A stretch of 64,000 nucleotides of DNA from Lentilitoribacter sp039986595 (GTDB lineage Bacteria; Pseudomonadota; Alphaproteobacteria; Rhizobiales; Rhizobiaceae), in contig JBDWQJ010000002.1 in NCBI GenBank assembly GCA_039986595.1, forward strand, positions 124,001 to 188,000, in the 5' to 3' direction. This document shows, piece after piece, positions 50,956 through 60,577 of this stretch. Position 1 is the stretch's first letter, and every line of letters begins with the position of its first letter. A program made the position numbers and the translations under genes. The notes below the pieces were generated by a model. The model saw only the letters and a list, made by a program, of their open reading frames with translations, ran no database searches and was not told where the DNA came from.

Positions 50956-52485
50956 TTAGGCAAAAGTTTTCGCAAATGAATCAATCGCAGCTACAAGCTT
51001 TTCTTTGATTTCATCGGTGACAGCTTTCTTATCAGCAATTGCTGCAAGAATGTCTTTTCCTTCGCCGCGCATGTGGCTTAGAAGACCTTGTTCAAATGCG
51101 CCAACTTGGCTCACTTCAATTTTATCAAGGTAACCATTCACACCAGCAAAGATAACTGCAACTTGCTCTTCCGTTTTAAGCGGAGAGAACTGAGGCTGTT
51201 TCAATAGCTCTGTCAAACGTGCACCACGGTTCAGCAAACGCTGTGTTGATGCATCCAAGTCAGAACCAAACTGCGCAAACGCAGCCATTTCACGGTACTG
51301 AGCAAGCTCACCTTTAATAGAACCCGCAACTTGTTTCATCGCTTTAATTTGAGCAGATGAACCCACACGTGACACTGACAAACCAACGTTAACAGCCGGA
51401 CGAATACCTTGGTAGAACAATTCTGTTTCCAAGAAGATCTGACCATCTGTAATCGAAATCACGTTTGTCGGAATATAAGCTGACACGTCATTCGCTTGAG
51501 TTTCAATAACAGGTAGAGCTGTTAGAGAACCAGAACCATTGTCTTCGTTCAATTTCGCTGAACGCTCAAGAAGACGTGAGTGAAGATAGAAAACGTCACC
51601 AGGATAAGCTTCACGGCCCGGAGGACGACGAAGAAGAAGTGACATTTGACGATAAGCAACAGCTTGTTTTGACAAATCATCGTAACCGATCAATGCATGT
51701 TGACCATTATCACGGAAGTATTCGCCCATTGTACAAGCAGAGAACGGCGCCAAGAACTGCATTGGAGCAGGATCTGACGCGGTCGCTGCGATCACGATTG
51801 AATATTCAAGCGCGCCACGATCTTCAAGAACCTTAACGAACTGAGCAACAGTTGAACGCTTCTGACCAACCGCAACATATACGCAGTAAAGCTTGTCAGC
51901 TTCGTTATCTGCATCATGTGCTGGCTTTTGATTAAGGAACGTATCAAGAAGGATCGCTGTTTTACCTGTTTGGCGATCACCAATAACAAGCTCACGCTGA
52001 CCACGACCAACTGGGATCAAAGCATCAATTGATTTCAAACCAGTCGCCATTGGCTCATGCACAGATTTACGCGGCATAATACCAGGCGCTTTAACATCCA
52101 CACGAGCACGTTTTTTAGCTTTGATCGGGCCTTTACCATCAATTGGGTTACCCAAAGCATCAACCACGCGGCCGAGCATTTCAGGACCAACAGGCACATC
52201 CACAATAGCGCCTGTACGTTTTACAACGTCGCCTTCTTTAATGTCACGGTCGGAACCAAAGATAACAACACCAACATTGTCGGCTTCAAGGTTAAGTGCC
52301 ATGCCACGAATACCACCAGGGAATTCGACCATCTCACCAGCCTGAACGTTATCAAGTCCATACACACGAGCGATACCATCGCCCACTGACAACACTTGAC
52401 CGACTTCAGAGACTTCTGCCTCTTTGCCGAAATTTTTAATTTGATCTTTTAGGATTGCGGAAATTTCCGCGGCACGGATGTCCAT
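50956..52485 (-). CDS. atpA: ATP synthase F1 subunit alpha
   Basis: 509 residues. Non-catalytic nucleotide-binding subunit: Walker A GDRQTGKTAIL, DIRAAEISAILKDQI at the N-terminus, and the regulatory YPGDVFYLHSRLLERSAK. The ATG overlaps the atpH stop by 1 nt (TGATG), with AAAGAGG inside the end of atpH, so translation is coupled. Confidence 0.97.
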   Translation of the reverse strand: MDIRAAEISAILKDQIKNFGKEAEVSEVGQVLSVGDGIARVYGLDNVQAGEMVEFPGGIRGMALNLEADNVGVVIFGSDRDIKEGDVVKRTGAIVDVPVGPEMLGRVVDALGNPIDGKGPIKAKKRARVDVKAPGIMPRKSVHEPMATGLKSIDALIPVGRGQRELVIGDRQTGKTAILLDTFLNQKPAHDADNEADKLYCVYVAVGQKRSTVAQFVKVLEDRGALEYSIVIAATASDPAPMQFLAPFSACTMGEYFRDNGQHALIGYDDLSKQAVAYRQMSLLLRRPPGREAYPGDVFYLHSRLLERSAKLNEDNGSGSLTALPVIETQANDVSAYIPTNVISITDGQIFLETELFYQGIRPAVNVGLSVSRVGSSAQIKAMKQVAGSIKGELAQYREMAAFAQFGSDLDASTQRLLNRGARLTELLKQPQFSPLKTEEQVAVIFAGVNGYLDKIEVSQVGAFEQGLLSHMRGEGKDILAAIADKKAVTDEIKEKLVAAIDSFAKTFA

Positions 52486-53045
52486 CAGCCAACCTCTTTC
52501 AATGAGAGCTTAAGGGTGGAAAGTTTAGTTCGCAAAGATGTATCAATCTGGCGCGAACCAATTTTAACTATAAGACCGCCGAGAAGCGACGGATCAACGG
52601 TAAGTTTGACCGCTACAGTTTTGCCAGTCACACTTTTCAGCGCAGCCTGCAATTCTTTTGTCTGCGTTGCGTTCAACTCATGAGCTGAAGTCACATCGGC
52701 AGTTACTTCCCCACGATGACGCGCGACCAACTCACGATAGCCCTGAGCAATTGCAGGGAGCACGAACAAGCGTCTGTTTTGCGCAACAACATTTAGGAAG
52801 TTTCCGGTCAAACCGGAGATTTTAGCCTTTTTGGCCAAAGCTGAAACAGCGTTATACTGATCTTCAGCTGAAAACACTGGGCTTTCAATTAGTCGTTTTA
52901 GATCGTCGCTTCCTTCGATCATGGCTTCAAAGCTTGCTAGCTCTTTGCCAACTTTATCAATGGATTTTGCTTCAAGAGCAAGTTCAAACAGCGACGACGC
53001 GTATCGTTCTGCAACACCGGAAATGAGATTGGAACTGTCAGCCAC
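52485..53045 (-). CDS. atpH: ATP synthase F1 subunit delta (GTG start)
   Basis: 186 residues from GTG 53045. It joins F1 to the peripheral stalk. The N-terminal helical domain begins ADSSNLISGVAERYASSLFELA, and the C-terminal VDPSLLGGLIVKIGSRQIDTSLRTKL is conserved. A TTG two codons upstream (53051) is the alternative. It is first in the F1 operon; the F0 genes are elsewhere, as is normal in alphaproteobacteria. No confident promoter could be picked in the 250-nt spacer upstream. Confidence 0.95.
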   Translation of the reverse strand: MADSSNLISGVAERYASSLFELALEAKSIDKVGKELASFEAMIEGSDDLKRLIESPVFSAEDQYNAVSALAKKAKISGLTGNFLNVVAQNRRLFVLPAIAQGYRELVARHRGEVTADVTSAHELNATQTKELQAALKSVTGKTVAVKLTVDPSLLGGLIVKIGSRQIDTSLRTKLSTLKLSLKEVG

Positions 53046-53296
53046 GGGCAATTTTCTCTGTTCTGGTCAAGCAATATCAAATTTGGAAGGGCTCCAAGTG
53101 ATATCGGCTTAATGATTTACGATTTTAATGAAATACATGAGAATTTTCCCCACATGTTTTCCATATTTTGCGGGTAACTAGCATAGGATTTTATGACAGG
53201 CAACACACGTGAGGCACCAAAATTGAAACAATGTGAGATGAAACGCCGCACCCAAGACATTAAATAAGCATATCTATTTGATATATATACGTTTTT

Positions 53297-53686
53297 CTAA
53301 ATTACACCAAAAACATATAATGTCGGTAAAATGCCCAGCAAAGCTTCGATAGGCCAGGATATCCAATTGTACTTAGTATTTCCCCCATCGAGCGCCATTG
53401 AGACAATCCGCCCACAAGCCGTGATTATCCAGCTTACGCCCAATGCTAGGTATAAAAGCGGTTGTGCCAATAAAATACAACAAAACCCAACACCAAGATA
53501 AAACCCCGCCATTGTTGCACGCGATTCTGACACCGCTGACGGCACATCATCAAATGTTTTTAATCGCAATATCTTCAACGACAAACGCGGCATGACCAAA
53601 AGCAATACACCAAAACCAATTGTCACAATCGCTGATGCAAAAGCAAACCACTCACCTGTTGATGTTGGAAAGTAAAAGTCGATCAT
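53297..53686 (-). CDS. DUF4345-like membrane protein
   Basis: 129 residues with four hydrophobic segments (WFAFASAIVTIGFGVLLLVM; AGFYLGVGFCCILLAQPLLY; VSWIITACGRIVSMALDGG; EALLGILPTLYVFGV). The conserved Arg of ESRATMAGFYLG and the GR-x-x-S-x-x-L-D-G pattern fit DUF4345. Function unknown. It sits between priA and atpH on the same strand, where many relatives have no gene. Confidence 0.7.
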   Translation of the reverse strand: MIDFYFPTSTGEWFAFASAIVTIGFGVLLLVMPRLSLKILRLKTFDDVPSAVSESRATMAGFYLGVGFCCILLAQPLLYLALGVSWIITACGRIVSMALDGGNTKYNWISWPIEALLGILPTLYVFGVI

Positions 53687-53745
53687 ATTATCTGGTCCTA
53701 AAAGCGTTTTTGTATTTCTGTTTACGGCAATACACCAAGAACAGA

Positions 53746-55950
53746 TTAAAGAAAACTCTGCGGATCAATATCAATTTGAATGCGAAGAGATCCTCGTTCT
53801 TTCGGACCACTTTCAAACATCTGTCGGATATATTTTTGAATATCAGCACCCTTAGGCCCATGAATAAGCAGCCGCATTCTGTGTCTTCCGCGCACCAAGG
53901 CGAGCGGTGCATCCGCAGGGCCGAGCAAATTAAAAGGAGAACCAGATGGCGCTGAATTTCGCAAAGCTTTGCCATGAACCTCAGCTTCAGGGCGGTTAGC
54001 GGCTGAAATGATAATTGAAGCCAACCGACCAAAAGGTGGCAGATTAGCGCGCTCACGCTCGATTGTTTCACGTTCATAAAATAGATCACCATCGCCTGAA
54101 ACAAGTGCCTGCATAACCGGGTGCTCAGGCTGATAGGTTTGAATGAGCCCTGAGCTTTTACGTCCAGTACGCCCCGCACGTCCTGTCACTTGCGATAACA
54201 ATTGATAGGTGCGTTCCGCAGCGCGCGGATCACCATTTGAAAGACCAAGATCAGCATCCACAACGCCAACAAGTGTCATCAGCGGGAAATTATGACCTTT
54301 TGCGACCAATTGTGTTCCGATAATAATATCAGCCTCACCTTTGGCAATTGCGTCCAATTCAAGTCGCAATCGTTTGGACCCACCCATCATATCCGATGAC
54401 AACACAATCACACGTGCATAAGGGAAATGTTGATCCATCTCTTCTGCAATGCGCTCAACACCCGGACCACATGCAACCAAATGATCAAAGGTTCCGCATT
54501 CAGGGCAAGATTCATGAACAGGTTCATGATAGCCACAATGGTGGCATTGTATTTGGCCTCTAAATCTGTGCTCTACCAACCAAGTTGAACAATTTGGACA
54601 TTGAAATCTATGTCCGCAAACTCGGCATAATGTTAAAGGCGCATAGCCACGGCGGTTCAAAAACATTAGCGCCTGCTCTTCACGCTCGAGTGTTTTGCGA
54701 ACAGCATCAATCAAAACTGGTGAGATAAATCCACCGCGTTTGGGCGGTGTTTTACGCAAGTCCACAAGGGAGAGATCTGGCAGCGCAGCATCGGAAAATC
54801 GTTTTGATAAAACAATGCGCTCGTAACGCCCTTGTTCTGCATTTACATGCGTTTCCAAAGATGGTGTCGCTGACGCCAAAATAATAGGGATATTGTTGAG
54901 TTGCGCTCTCACAACAGCCATATCACGCGCATGATAAAATACACGATCCTGCTGCTTATAGGCGGGGTCATGCTCTTCATCGACAACGATCAAACCCAAA
55001 TTTTCAAACGGTAAGAACAATGCACTACGCGCACCAGCAACCACGCGCACTTGTCCATCAATGACTTGTCGCCACACCCGTTCGCGATTTTTTGGCGCAA
55101 CATCTGAATGCCATTCACCAGGTGGCGCACCAAATCTGTCTTCAAAGCGTTTTAAAAACGATGCTGTCAGCGCGATTTCTGGCAACAAGATAAGCACTTG
55201 CTGACCGCGATCTAGAACCTTCGCGATTGCCTCAAAATAAACCTCTGTCTTTCCCGAACCCGTTACCCCATCAAGCAAGATAGAATGAAACCCCTCATCG
55301 GATATAATTTCAACAAGATCATCAGCACCTGATATCTGCTCATCGCTTAAATCCGTGCGACCATATTCAGGATCAGGCTTTGCCACAACGGGCGGAGCTG
55401 GCAACATGATAGTTTCAAACACGCCCTGTTTGCTCAATCCATCAATTACGCTCGGCGTCACCCCCGCAGCATGCGCTAGACCCGATTTACTCCACGCCAT
55501 ACCATCAGAGCTATGTTCTAAAACGCGTCTTCGCGCATCGGTCAATCGTTCAGGCTTTTGCCCGGTATTACGCAATGCAGGTATCATGGGTTCTGGATCA
55601 AATGCAGCCGGGGCTCTTAGAGCCATGCGCGCAACCAAACCAGGTGGTGAGATTGTATAATTAGCAATCCAATCAATGAATTTTCGCATGGAATGACTAA
55701 GCGGTGGGCAATCAAAAACCTCGCTAATGGATTTTAGTTTTTTCGCATCAACCTGATCGGTTTCACCATCCCAAACAACGCCAATAACTTTGCGCGGGCC
55801 AAGTGGCACCTGCACAATCGAACCGGGTTCCACTTCAACCCCATCTGGCACAGCATAGGTAAAAGGTCGATCAACCGGCATTGGCACCAAAACAGGAACC
55901 GAGCGCGGTTGAACTTCTTCAAATAATAGGTTTTGCGAATCATTCATCAT
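53746..55950 (-). CDS. priA: primosomal protein N' (replication restart helicase)
   Basis: 734 residues. The 3'-OH-binding N-terminal domain is followed by helicase motifs: Walker A LLDGVTGSGKTEVY, DEEHD in VVDEEHDPAYKQQD and motif V GTQLVAKGHNFP. Two zinc sites use paired Cys in CRVCGHRFQCPNC and CHHCGYHEPVHESCPECG. It restarts stalled replication forks by loading DnaB. Two consecutive ATGs start the gene; AAGG lies about 10 nt upstream. It is divergent from the transaldolase gene. Confidence 0.96.
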   Translation of the reverse strand: MMNDSQNLLFEEVQPRSVPVLVPMPVDRPFTYAVPDGVEVEPGSIVQVPLGPRKVIGVVWDGETDQVDAKKLKSISEVFDCPPLSHSMRKFIDWIANYTISPPGLVARMALRAPAAFDPEPMIPALRNTGQKPERLTDARRRVLEHSSDGMAWSKSGLAHAAGVTPSVIDGLSKQGVFETIMLPAPPVVAKPDPEYGRTDLSDEQISGADDLVEIISDEGFHSILLDGVTGSGKTEVYFEAIAKVLDRGQQVLILLPEIALTASFLKRFEDRFGAPPGEWHSDVAPKNRERVWRQVIDGQVRVVAGARSALFLPFENLGLIVVDEEHDPAYKQQDRVFYHARDMAVVRAQLNNIPIILASATPSLETHVNAEQGRYERIVLSKRFSDAALPDLSLVDLRKTPPKRGGFISPVLIDAVRKTLEREEQALMFLNRRGYAPLTLCRVCGHRFQCPNCSTWLVEHRFRGQIQCHHCGYHEPVHESCPECGTFDHLVACGPGVERIAEEMDQHFPYARVIVLSSDMMGGSKRLRLELDAIAKGEADIIIGTQLVAKGHNFPLMTLVGVVDADLGLSNGDPRAAERTYQLLSQVTGRAGRTGRKSSGLIQTYQPEHPVMQALVSGDGDLFYERETIERERANLPPFGRLASIIISAANRPEAEVHGKALRNSAPSGSPFNLLGPADAPLALVRGRHRMRLLIHGPKGADIQKYIRQMFESGPKERGSLRIQIDIDPQSFL

Positions 55951-56047
55951 TAGGACGTGACCTTGCCCCCAGATTAGTCTAAAGAAAAGCTGCGCCCACT
56001 AAAAATGATGGTTTTTACCATCAGCTTGATAAATTCGGAGTTCAATT

Positions 56048-56701
56048 ATGAAATTTTTTGTCGATACAGCCAATGTAGACGATATCAGAGAAATTAATGA
56101 TCTGGGTCTGTTGGATGGTGTGACAACTAACCCTTCCCTGATCATGAAATCTGGTCGTGACATCATCGAAGTAACTAAAGAAATCTGTTCTATTGTAGAA
56201 GGTCCTGTGTCTGCTGAAGTCACGGCAATGGAATATAGCGAAATGCTTAAAGAAGCAGAAGTACTTGCCAAGATCGCAGACAATATCTGCATCAAACTAC
56301 CTCTAACGCTTGACGGCTTAAAAGCTTGTAAAGCGCTTACAGGTGATGGGCACCAAACAAATGTCACTTTGTGTTTTTCTGCAAACCAAGCATTGCTTGC
56401 AGCAAAAGCAGGCGCAACATTTATCTCACCGTTTATCGGCCGCTTGGATGACATCAGCCTAGACGGTATGGAACTCATTGCTGAGATCCGTCAGATCTAT
56501 GACAATTTCGATTTCCAAACTGAGATTTTGGCGGCTTCTGTTCGCACAGTAAACCACGTTAAAGATGCAGCGCTGATTGGTGCAGATGTTATCACCGCTC
56601 CGCCTGCAACACTTAAAGCGCTTGTAAAGCATCCTTTGACAGACAAAGGTTTGGACGCATTTATGGCTGACTGGGCTAAAACCGGCCAATCAATTGGTTA
56701 A
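56048..56701 (+). CDS. tal: FSA/TalC-type transaldolase
   Basis: 217 residues, the short transaldolase class (subfamily 3B). The Schiff-base lysine is Lys83 in ICIKLPLTLDGLKA; KFFVDTANVDDIREINDLGLLDGVTTNPSL marks the N-terminus (in pieces), and FISPFIGRLDDI and AASVRTVNHV follow. It transfers dihydroxyacetone units in the pentose phosphate pathway, or acts as fructose-6-phosphate aldolase; sequence does not separate the two. GGAG lies 7 nt before the ATG. Confidence 0.92.
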   Translation: MKFFVDTANVDDIREINDLGLLDGVTTNPSLIMKSGRDIIEVTKEICSIVEGPVSAEVTAMEYSEMLKEAEVLAKIADNICIKLPLTLDGLKACKALTGDGHQTNVTLCFSANQALLAAKAGATFISPFIGRLDDISLDGMELIAEIRQIYDNFDFQTEILAASVRTVNHVKDAALIGADVITAPPATLKALVKHPLTDKGLDAFMADWAKTGQSIG

Positions 56702-56735
56702 ACTTAGCAGCTAGTCTGACGAACACACAAAATAA

Positions 56736-56768
56736 AAAAACCGGCGTTTACTCCAAACGCCGGTTTTT
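56736..56768. terminator. bidirectional terminator after the transaldolase gene
   Basis: CCGGCGTTT (56741-56749) and AAACGCCGG (56755-56763) form a 9-bp GC-rich stem with a 5-nt loop, flanked by a run of A on the left and of T on the right, which extends the stem. It serves this gene and the convergent acyltransferase gene. Confidence 0.92.
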
Positions 56769-56789
56769 CTTTGTCATCTGTAAAATATA

Positions 56790-57737
56790 TTAAAATGCCG
56801 CTGAATATTTTTTACTGAGGTCATGCTGAAAACCAAGATCAAAATCTCGGTCCAAATCATCAACAAGACCATGAACCGTATGATCCTCAAGAGCTTTAGT
56901 CGCAGCATTCATATCATTGCCTAACTCGTCTGGCATGATAATATTGCCAATTTTGAAATTAAAGATCTTATTCTTCTTATTCAGCAATTCATGAAAAACC
57001 GTGATATCGCGCAATTCAGCTGAATATTTCGACAAGAAATAAAATAGCCCGGAATTACGAGAACTCATATTCACTGGCAGAATTGGCAAATTATACTTCC
57101 GCGCCATGGAATACACAGATGGCTTCCATTCGCGCTCGGCAAGTTTACCTTTTTCATTGTCCCAATAAGCAATACGACCAGATGGGAACAAAATTCCCGC
57201 CTTATCTTGCTTGAAGGTTTGAGACGTAAGCTGCAAAGTCTCGCGCGCTTTTAAGCGTGATTTATATTCCTCGCGCCATTCAACTGGAATGATGATCTCA
57301 TTTAAACGCGGGTTCACACGGATTGCATCACGATTGGCAAAAAACATCATATCAGGGCGTACGCCCTTGAGCATGTCAAACATGGCAATACCGTCAGCAA
57401 TTCCCGTTGGGTGATTACTAACAAGCAAAAATGCGCCTTGTCGCGGGATACGATCATAACCTGAGACATTAATCTGAAGGTTCAAAATCTTGCTGATATA
57501 TTCAAAAGAATCGTGCCCAGATAATTGGCTAGTCGCATCGGCAAATTGAATAGCTTCGCGATAATGCAAAATTGTGTGGGCGATAGGTCGAATGACAGGC
57601 CATAGCGGGTGGCTCATAATGCCTTTTCCGCGTTCCGCTATTAGTTCATCCACCACATGGCCAGGTCTGCCATATGTTAATAATTGCAGAGCTTCCGTCA
57701 AACCACCAAAAGCGGTCATTTCATTGCGCTTAAACAT
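56790..57737 (-). CDS. PlsC-like acyltransferase
   Basis: 315 residues with an LPLAT/PlsC core. The block I motif is LLVSNHPTGIADGIAM, with five rather than four residues between His and Asp; a substrate-binding block is GILFPSGRIAYW, then NLPILPVNMSSRNSG. Similar alphaproteobacterial proteins transfer acyl groups to lysophospholipid or lyso-ornithine lipids; the acceptor is not predictable here. No clear ribosome binding site precedes ATG 57737; ATG 57719 is possible. Confidence 0.78.
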   Translation of the reverse strand: MFKRNEMTAFGGLTEALQLLTYGRPGHVVDELIAERGKGIMSHPLWPVIRPIAHTILHYREAIQFADATSQLSGHDSFEYISKILNLQINVSGYDRIPRQGAFLLVSNHPTGIADGIAMFDMLKGVRPDMMFFANRDAIRVNPRLNEIIIPVEWREEYKSRLKARETLQLTSQTFKQDKAGILFPSGRIAYWDNEKGKLAEREWKPSVYSMARKYNLPILPVNMSSRNSGLFYFLSKYSAELRDITVFHELLNKKNKIFNFKIGNIIMPDELGNDMNAATKALEDHTVHGLVDDLDRDFDLGFQHDLSKKYSAAF

Positions 57738-57832
57738 GTTGCACCATTATCTACATATACTGCTTGGTTCAAAACGCCCGAATTATTGTGGGCTGTTTGC
57801 CGTTATATTGCAGCAAATTGTGTAGTTACTAT

Positions 57833-57853
57833 GACGTAAACCTAAATTACGTC
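57833..57853. promoter_or_regulatory. inverted repeat between the acyltransferase and xerC genes
   Basis: GACGTAA and TTACGTC are perfect 7-nt arms with a 7-nt spacer, followed by TTTT on the plus strand. It is located in the 195-nt divergent spacer. It could be an operator or a small hairpin. The rest of the spacer shows one TTAA-N7-ATAAC sequence but nothing firm. Confidence 0.35.
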
Positions 57854-57932
57854 TTTTCATCCATATTTAACGGCGCAATAACATATCTGCGGTAAAATTT
57901 GAAAGAGTTGAACCCAAATTATAGTGGATTTC

Positions 57933-58868
57933 ATGGCTGAATATCTCACAATTGCCCATAAAGATGTAATCAAGCAACAGTCCAGTTGGTTGATTAATTT
58001 GGAATCTGAGCGCCGACTGTCTGATAAAACAGTTGAAGCCTATGAACGTGATTTACGTCAATTCCTCATTTTCATGACAGATTATTTGGCAAAACCACCT
58101 TGTATTAAAGACCTAGCTGATACTCGCCCGGCTGATTTACGTGGGTTCTTAGCCTCCCGTCGACGTGATGGCGCTGGAGCGCGCACATTGGGCCGCGGCT
58201 TGGCAGGTGTTCGCTCCTTCCTAAGATATTTGGAGAAAAAAGGCCTTGCCAATGCCTCAGGCGCAAGAGCCGTCAGATCTCCCAAGCAACCTAAATCACT
58301 GCCCAAACCACTCACCGCACAAGATGCTATCCGCGTTACCAATCAAGATCTACAAATGATCGACGAGCCTTGGTTAGCCGCGCGCAATACAGCCGTCATG
58401 GTGCTTCTTTACGGATGTGGCTTGCGCATTTCAGAAGCGCTTAACTTAATGCGTGGTGAAATTGGTAGCAAAACCGATACTTTGCGCATTCAGGGTAAAG
58501 GGGGAAAATCAAGAATTGTTCCCATCCTTCCGGTCGCGATTGAGGCCATTGAAACTTACATCGACTTATGTCCTTTTCAGCTGGATAAAAGCGAACTGCT
58601 TTTCCGAGGCGCACGTGGTGGAAAATTGCATGCGGCCATCATCCAGCGCGATATGAAGAAGCTGCGTTCAGCGCTAAATTTACCCGATACAGCAACCCCC
58701 CACGCCTTGCGCCATTCCTTTGCAACCCACTTGTTAGCAGGCGGTGGAGATTTACGAACCATCCAAGAATTACTCGGGCATGCAAGCCTATCGACAACGC
58801 AAATTTATACAGGCGTGGATACCGCCAGATTGCTTGATATCTATAATAAAGCGCATCCGCGGGCCTGA
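57933..58868 (+). CDS. xerC: tyrosine recombinase XerC
   Basis: 311 residues from ATG 57933; a GTG at 57924 would add three. SAM-like N-terminal domain with ERRLSDKTVEAYERDLRQF, then the catalytic domain: Arg165 in GCGLRISEAL, Lys in QGKGGKSRIVP, HALRHSFATHLL, LGHASLSTTQIYT with nucleophile Tyr292. Resolves chromosome dimers at dif with XerD and FtsK (encoded at 9.5 kb). XerC rather than XerD is judged from HALRHSFATHLLAGGGDLRTIQELLGH (in two pieces). No mobile-element context, so it is the housekeeping enzyme. Confidence 0.9.
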   Translation: MAEYLTIAHKDVIKQQSSWLINLESERRLSDKTVEAYERDLRQFLIFMTDYLAKPPCIKDLADTRPADLRGFLASRRRDGAGARTLGRGLAGVRSFLRYLEKKGLANASGARAVRSPKQPKSLPKPLTAQDAIRVTNQDLQMIDEPWLAARNTAVMVLLYGCGLRISEALNLMRGEIGSKTDTLRIQGKGGKSRIVPILPVAIEAIETYIDLCPFQLDKSELLFRGARGGKLHAAIIQRDMKKLRSALNLPDTATPHALRHSFATHLLAGGGDLRTIQELLGHASLSTTQIYTGVDTARLLDIYNKAHPRA

Positions 58869-59001
58869 ACCAATTTTCCATAGTTGGAATGCAAAAGCTC
58901 AGCGTTAATAAGTTGAAAACCATAAATGCGCTTGGCACTCATCCATTTACTAATTTTGTGGCATGTTTGGGATAATATCCTCGCAAGATATCAATTTAGG
59001 G

Positions 59002-60087
59002 ATGCTCACGTTGACCAAAACTATTACTTGGCGCAAATTTTTAAACGAACACCTTGATCAGACGGTTGCTATTGGGCTCCACGTTCTGGCCCTCATCAGC
59101 TTTGTCATTTTCACAATGTTTGCTGTGGAACAAGTACAATCAGATGAGCTGGATAAATCTTGCATTGGTAACAATCTCATTGATCAATTACCTGCTCAAG
59201 CCCTAGTTGATGCAAAGTTGGAAGCTTCAAATACGCCAAATGGGCAAGGTCTTTTTTGGAAAATTTCCAAAGAAGGGCAAAAGCCTTCATGGCTTTATGG
59301 CACCATGCATGTGACCGACCCGCGGGTATTAAACTTATCTGATAATGTCAAACTAGCCATTGATCAATCCGATAAAGTTGTCATTGAAACGCTTGATTTA
59401 CTTGATCCGCTCAAAGCCCAAGCTGCATTATTGAAAAATCCTGAATTGACCATGTTCACAAACGGTCAAAAATTGACAAGCACAATGACTGATGATGACA
59501 AGTCTTTTGTTGAAGCGGAATTAGACAAACGCGGCATACCTGCAAGTTTTGTTGCGCGCATGAAACCATGGATGGTGATGAGCCTTGTCAGTGTTCCAGA
59601 ATGCGAACAACAACGAAAAGCCAACGGTGATCAAATTTTGGATTTCCAAATCGTTGAGCGCGCGAAAACTCAAGGTATCGAGCTGGATGGGTTAGAAACC
59701 ATTTTGGAACAGGTTTCCGCAATGGCGTCATTACCTATTGATTTCCAAGTCAAAGGTCTGGTTGAAAGCTTGCGTTTGGGAGATGTACTCACCGATGTGA
59801 GCGAAACAATGACGCAATTATACTTGCAAGAAAATATCGCGCTCATCACGCCTGCGCTGAAAGCTGTGGCAATAGAATTAGGTCAAGACGAAAATCCCGA
59901 TGAAGACTTTGGTGCGTTTGAAGCGAAGATTATTCTTGAACGGAACTATCTCATGGCAGAGCGGGCTGAGCCTATTTTAAATAATGGCAATGCATTTATT
60001 GCCGTAGGTGCGCTTCATCTTCCCGGCGAAGAAGGTGTCATCGAATTACTTCGTAAACAGGGCTTTGAGATCACGCGGGTGCAATAG
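59002..60087 (+). CDS. TraB/GumN family protein
   Basis: 361 residues from ATG 59002. One N-terminal TM segment (AIGLHVLALISFVIFTMFAV) is followed by the TraB/GumN domain: SWLYGTMHVTDPRVLNL, with the first conserved histidine; VIETLDLLDP; and FIAVGALHLPGEEGVIELLRKQGFEITRV at the C-terminus. Relatives include Tiki-like metalloproteases, so proteolysis outside the membrane is possible (inference). Start is uncertain: AGGG abuts ATG 59002 but is 9 nt from TTG 59011, which may be the real start. Confidence 0.82.
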   Translation: MLTLTKTITWRKFLNEHLDQTVAIGLHVLALISFVIFTMFAVEQVQSDELDKSCIGNNLIDQLPAQALVDAKLEASNTPNGQGLFWKISKEGQKPSWLYGTMHVTDPRVLNLSDNVKLAIDQSDKVVIETLDLLDPLKAQAALLKNPELTMFTNGQKLTSTMTDDDKSFVEAELDKRGIPASFVARMKPWMVMSLVSVPECEQQRKANGDQILDFQIVERAKTQGIELDGLETILEQVSAMASLPIDFQVKGLVESLRLGDVLTDVSETMTQLYLQENIALITPALKAVAIELGQDENPDEDFGAFEAKIILERNYLMAERAEPILNNGNAFIAVGALHLPGEEGVIELLRKQGFEITRVQ

Positions 60088-60098
60088 AGCACCCCGCG
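60074..60098. terminator. hairpin overlapping the TraB/GumN stop codon
   Basis: GCGGGTGC (60075-60082) pairs with GCACCCCGC (60089-60097, one bulged C) around a loop containing the TAG stop. It lies between convergent genes and is GC-rich, but the T-run (CTGTTTTAC) is 10 nt away, so it is a probable but imperfect terminator. Confidence 0.45.
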
Positions 60099-60112
60099 CA
60101 ATCTGTTTTACT

Positions 60113-60568
60113 TTAACCAGGTAATGTGCTGGTTAGAACATATTGTAAAATATCAACAACTTCACTTGCATTTTCGCAAACCGCAAGCGCTGCAGCATCA
60201 ACCTCTTTAAGAGCATGTTGATGATCGTCTGAATGAATAACGATGATAGACTTGCCAAGCGCAGATGCGTAGCCTGCATCAAATGCAGCATTCCACTGCT
60301 TATATTTTTCACCAAAACGCACGACAACCACATCAGCATCTTCAATGCCTTTGCGCGTGCGAATAGCATTCATTTTCGCGCCTTTATGATCGTGCCAAAA
60401 CTTTTGATCTTCCGCACCTAAGATCGCAACGCCGCAATCGTCTGATGCGCCATGATCAGTCACCGGCGCAGAAAAGCTTACATCAAGGTTTTTAGCCTTA
60501 CAGCCATCCATAATCTCTTCACGCCAAGATGTGTGAATTTCACCCGATAGATAGATATTCAAATTCAT
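60113..60568 (-). CDS. ytoQ: YtoQ family protein
   Basis: 151 residues, matching the YtoQ family over its full length: LNIYLSGEIHTSWREEI at the start, FSAPVTDHGASDDCG, FGEKYKQWNAAFDAGYASALGKSIIVIHS. The fold is related to nucleoside 2-deoxyribosyltransferases, but no activity is established. AAGGTGA overlaps the lpdA stop region and the gap is 9 nt, so it is the last gene of the lpdA operon. Confidence 0.88.
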   Translation of the reverse strand: MNLNIYLSGEIHTSWREEIMDGCKAKNLDVSFSAPVTDHGASDDCGVAILGAEDQKFWHDHKGAKMNAIRTRKGIEDADVVVVRFGEKYKQWNAAFDAGYASALGKSIIVIHSDDHQHALKEVDAAALAVCENASEVVDILQYVLTSTLPG

Positions 60569-60577
60569 CAGATCACC

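Noticed and set aside
57574..57825. Plus-strand 83-residue ORF over the acyltransferase start
   Set aside because: Antisense shadow without family features or ribosome binding site.
57867..57882. TTAA-N7-ATAAC as a CtrA box upstream of xerC
   Set aside because: One mismatch in a core half-site in AT-rich DNA; too weak without binding data.
57933..58868. Tyrosine recombinase as a sign of an integrated element
   Set aside because: Sequence is of the housekeeping XerC type, neighbours are core genes, and no attachment site or phage gene is present.
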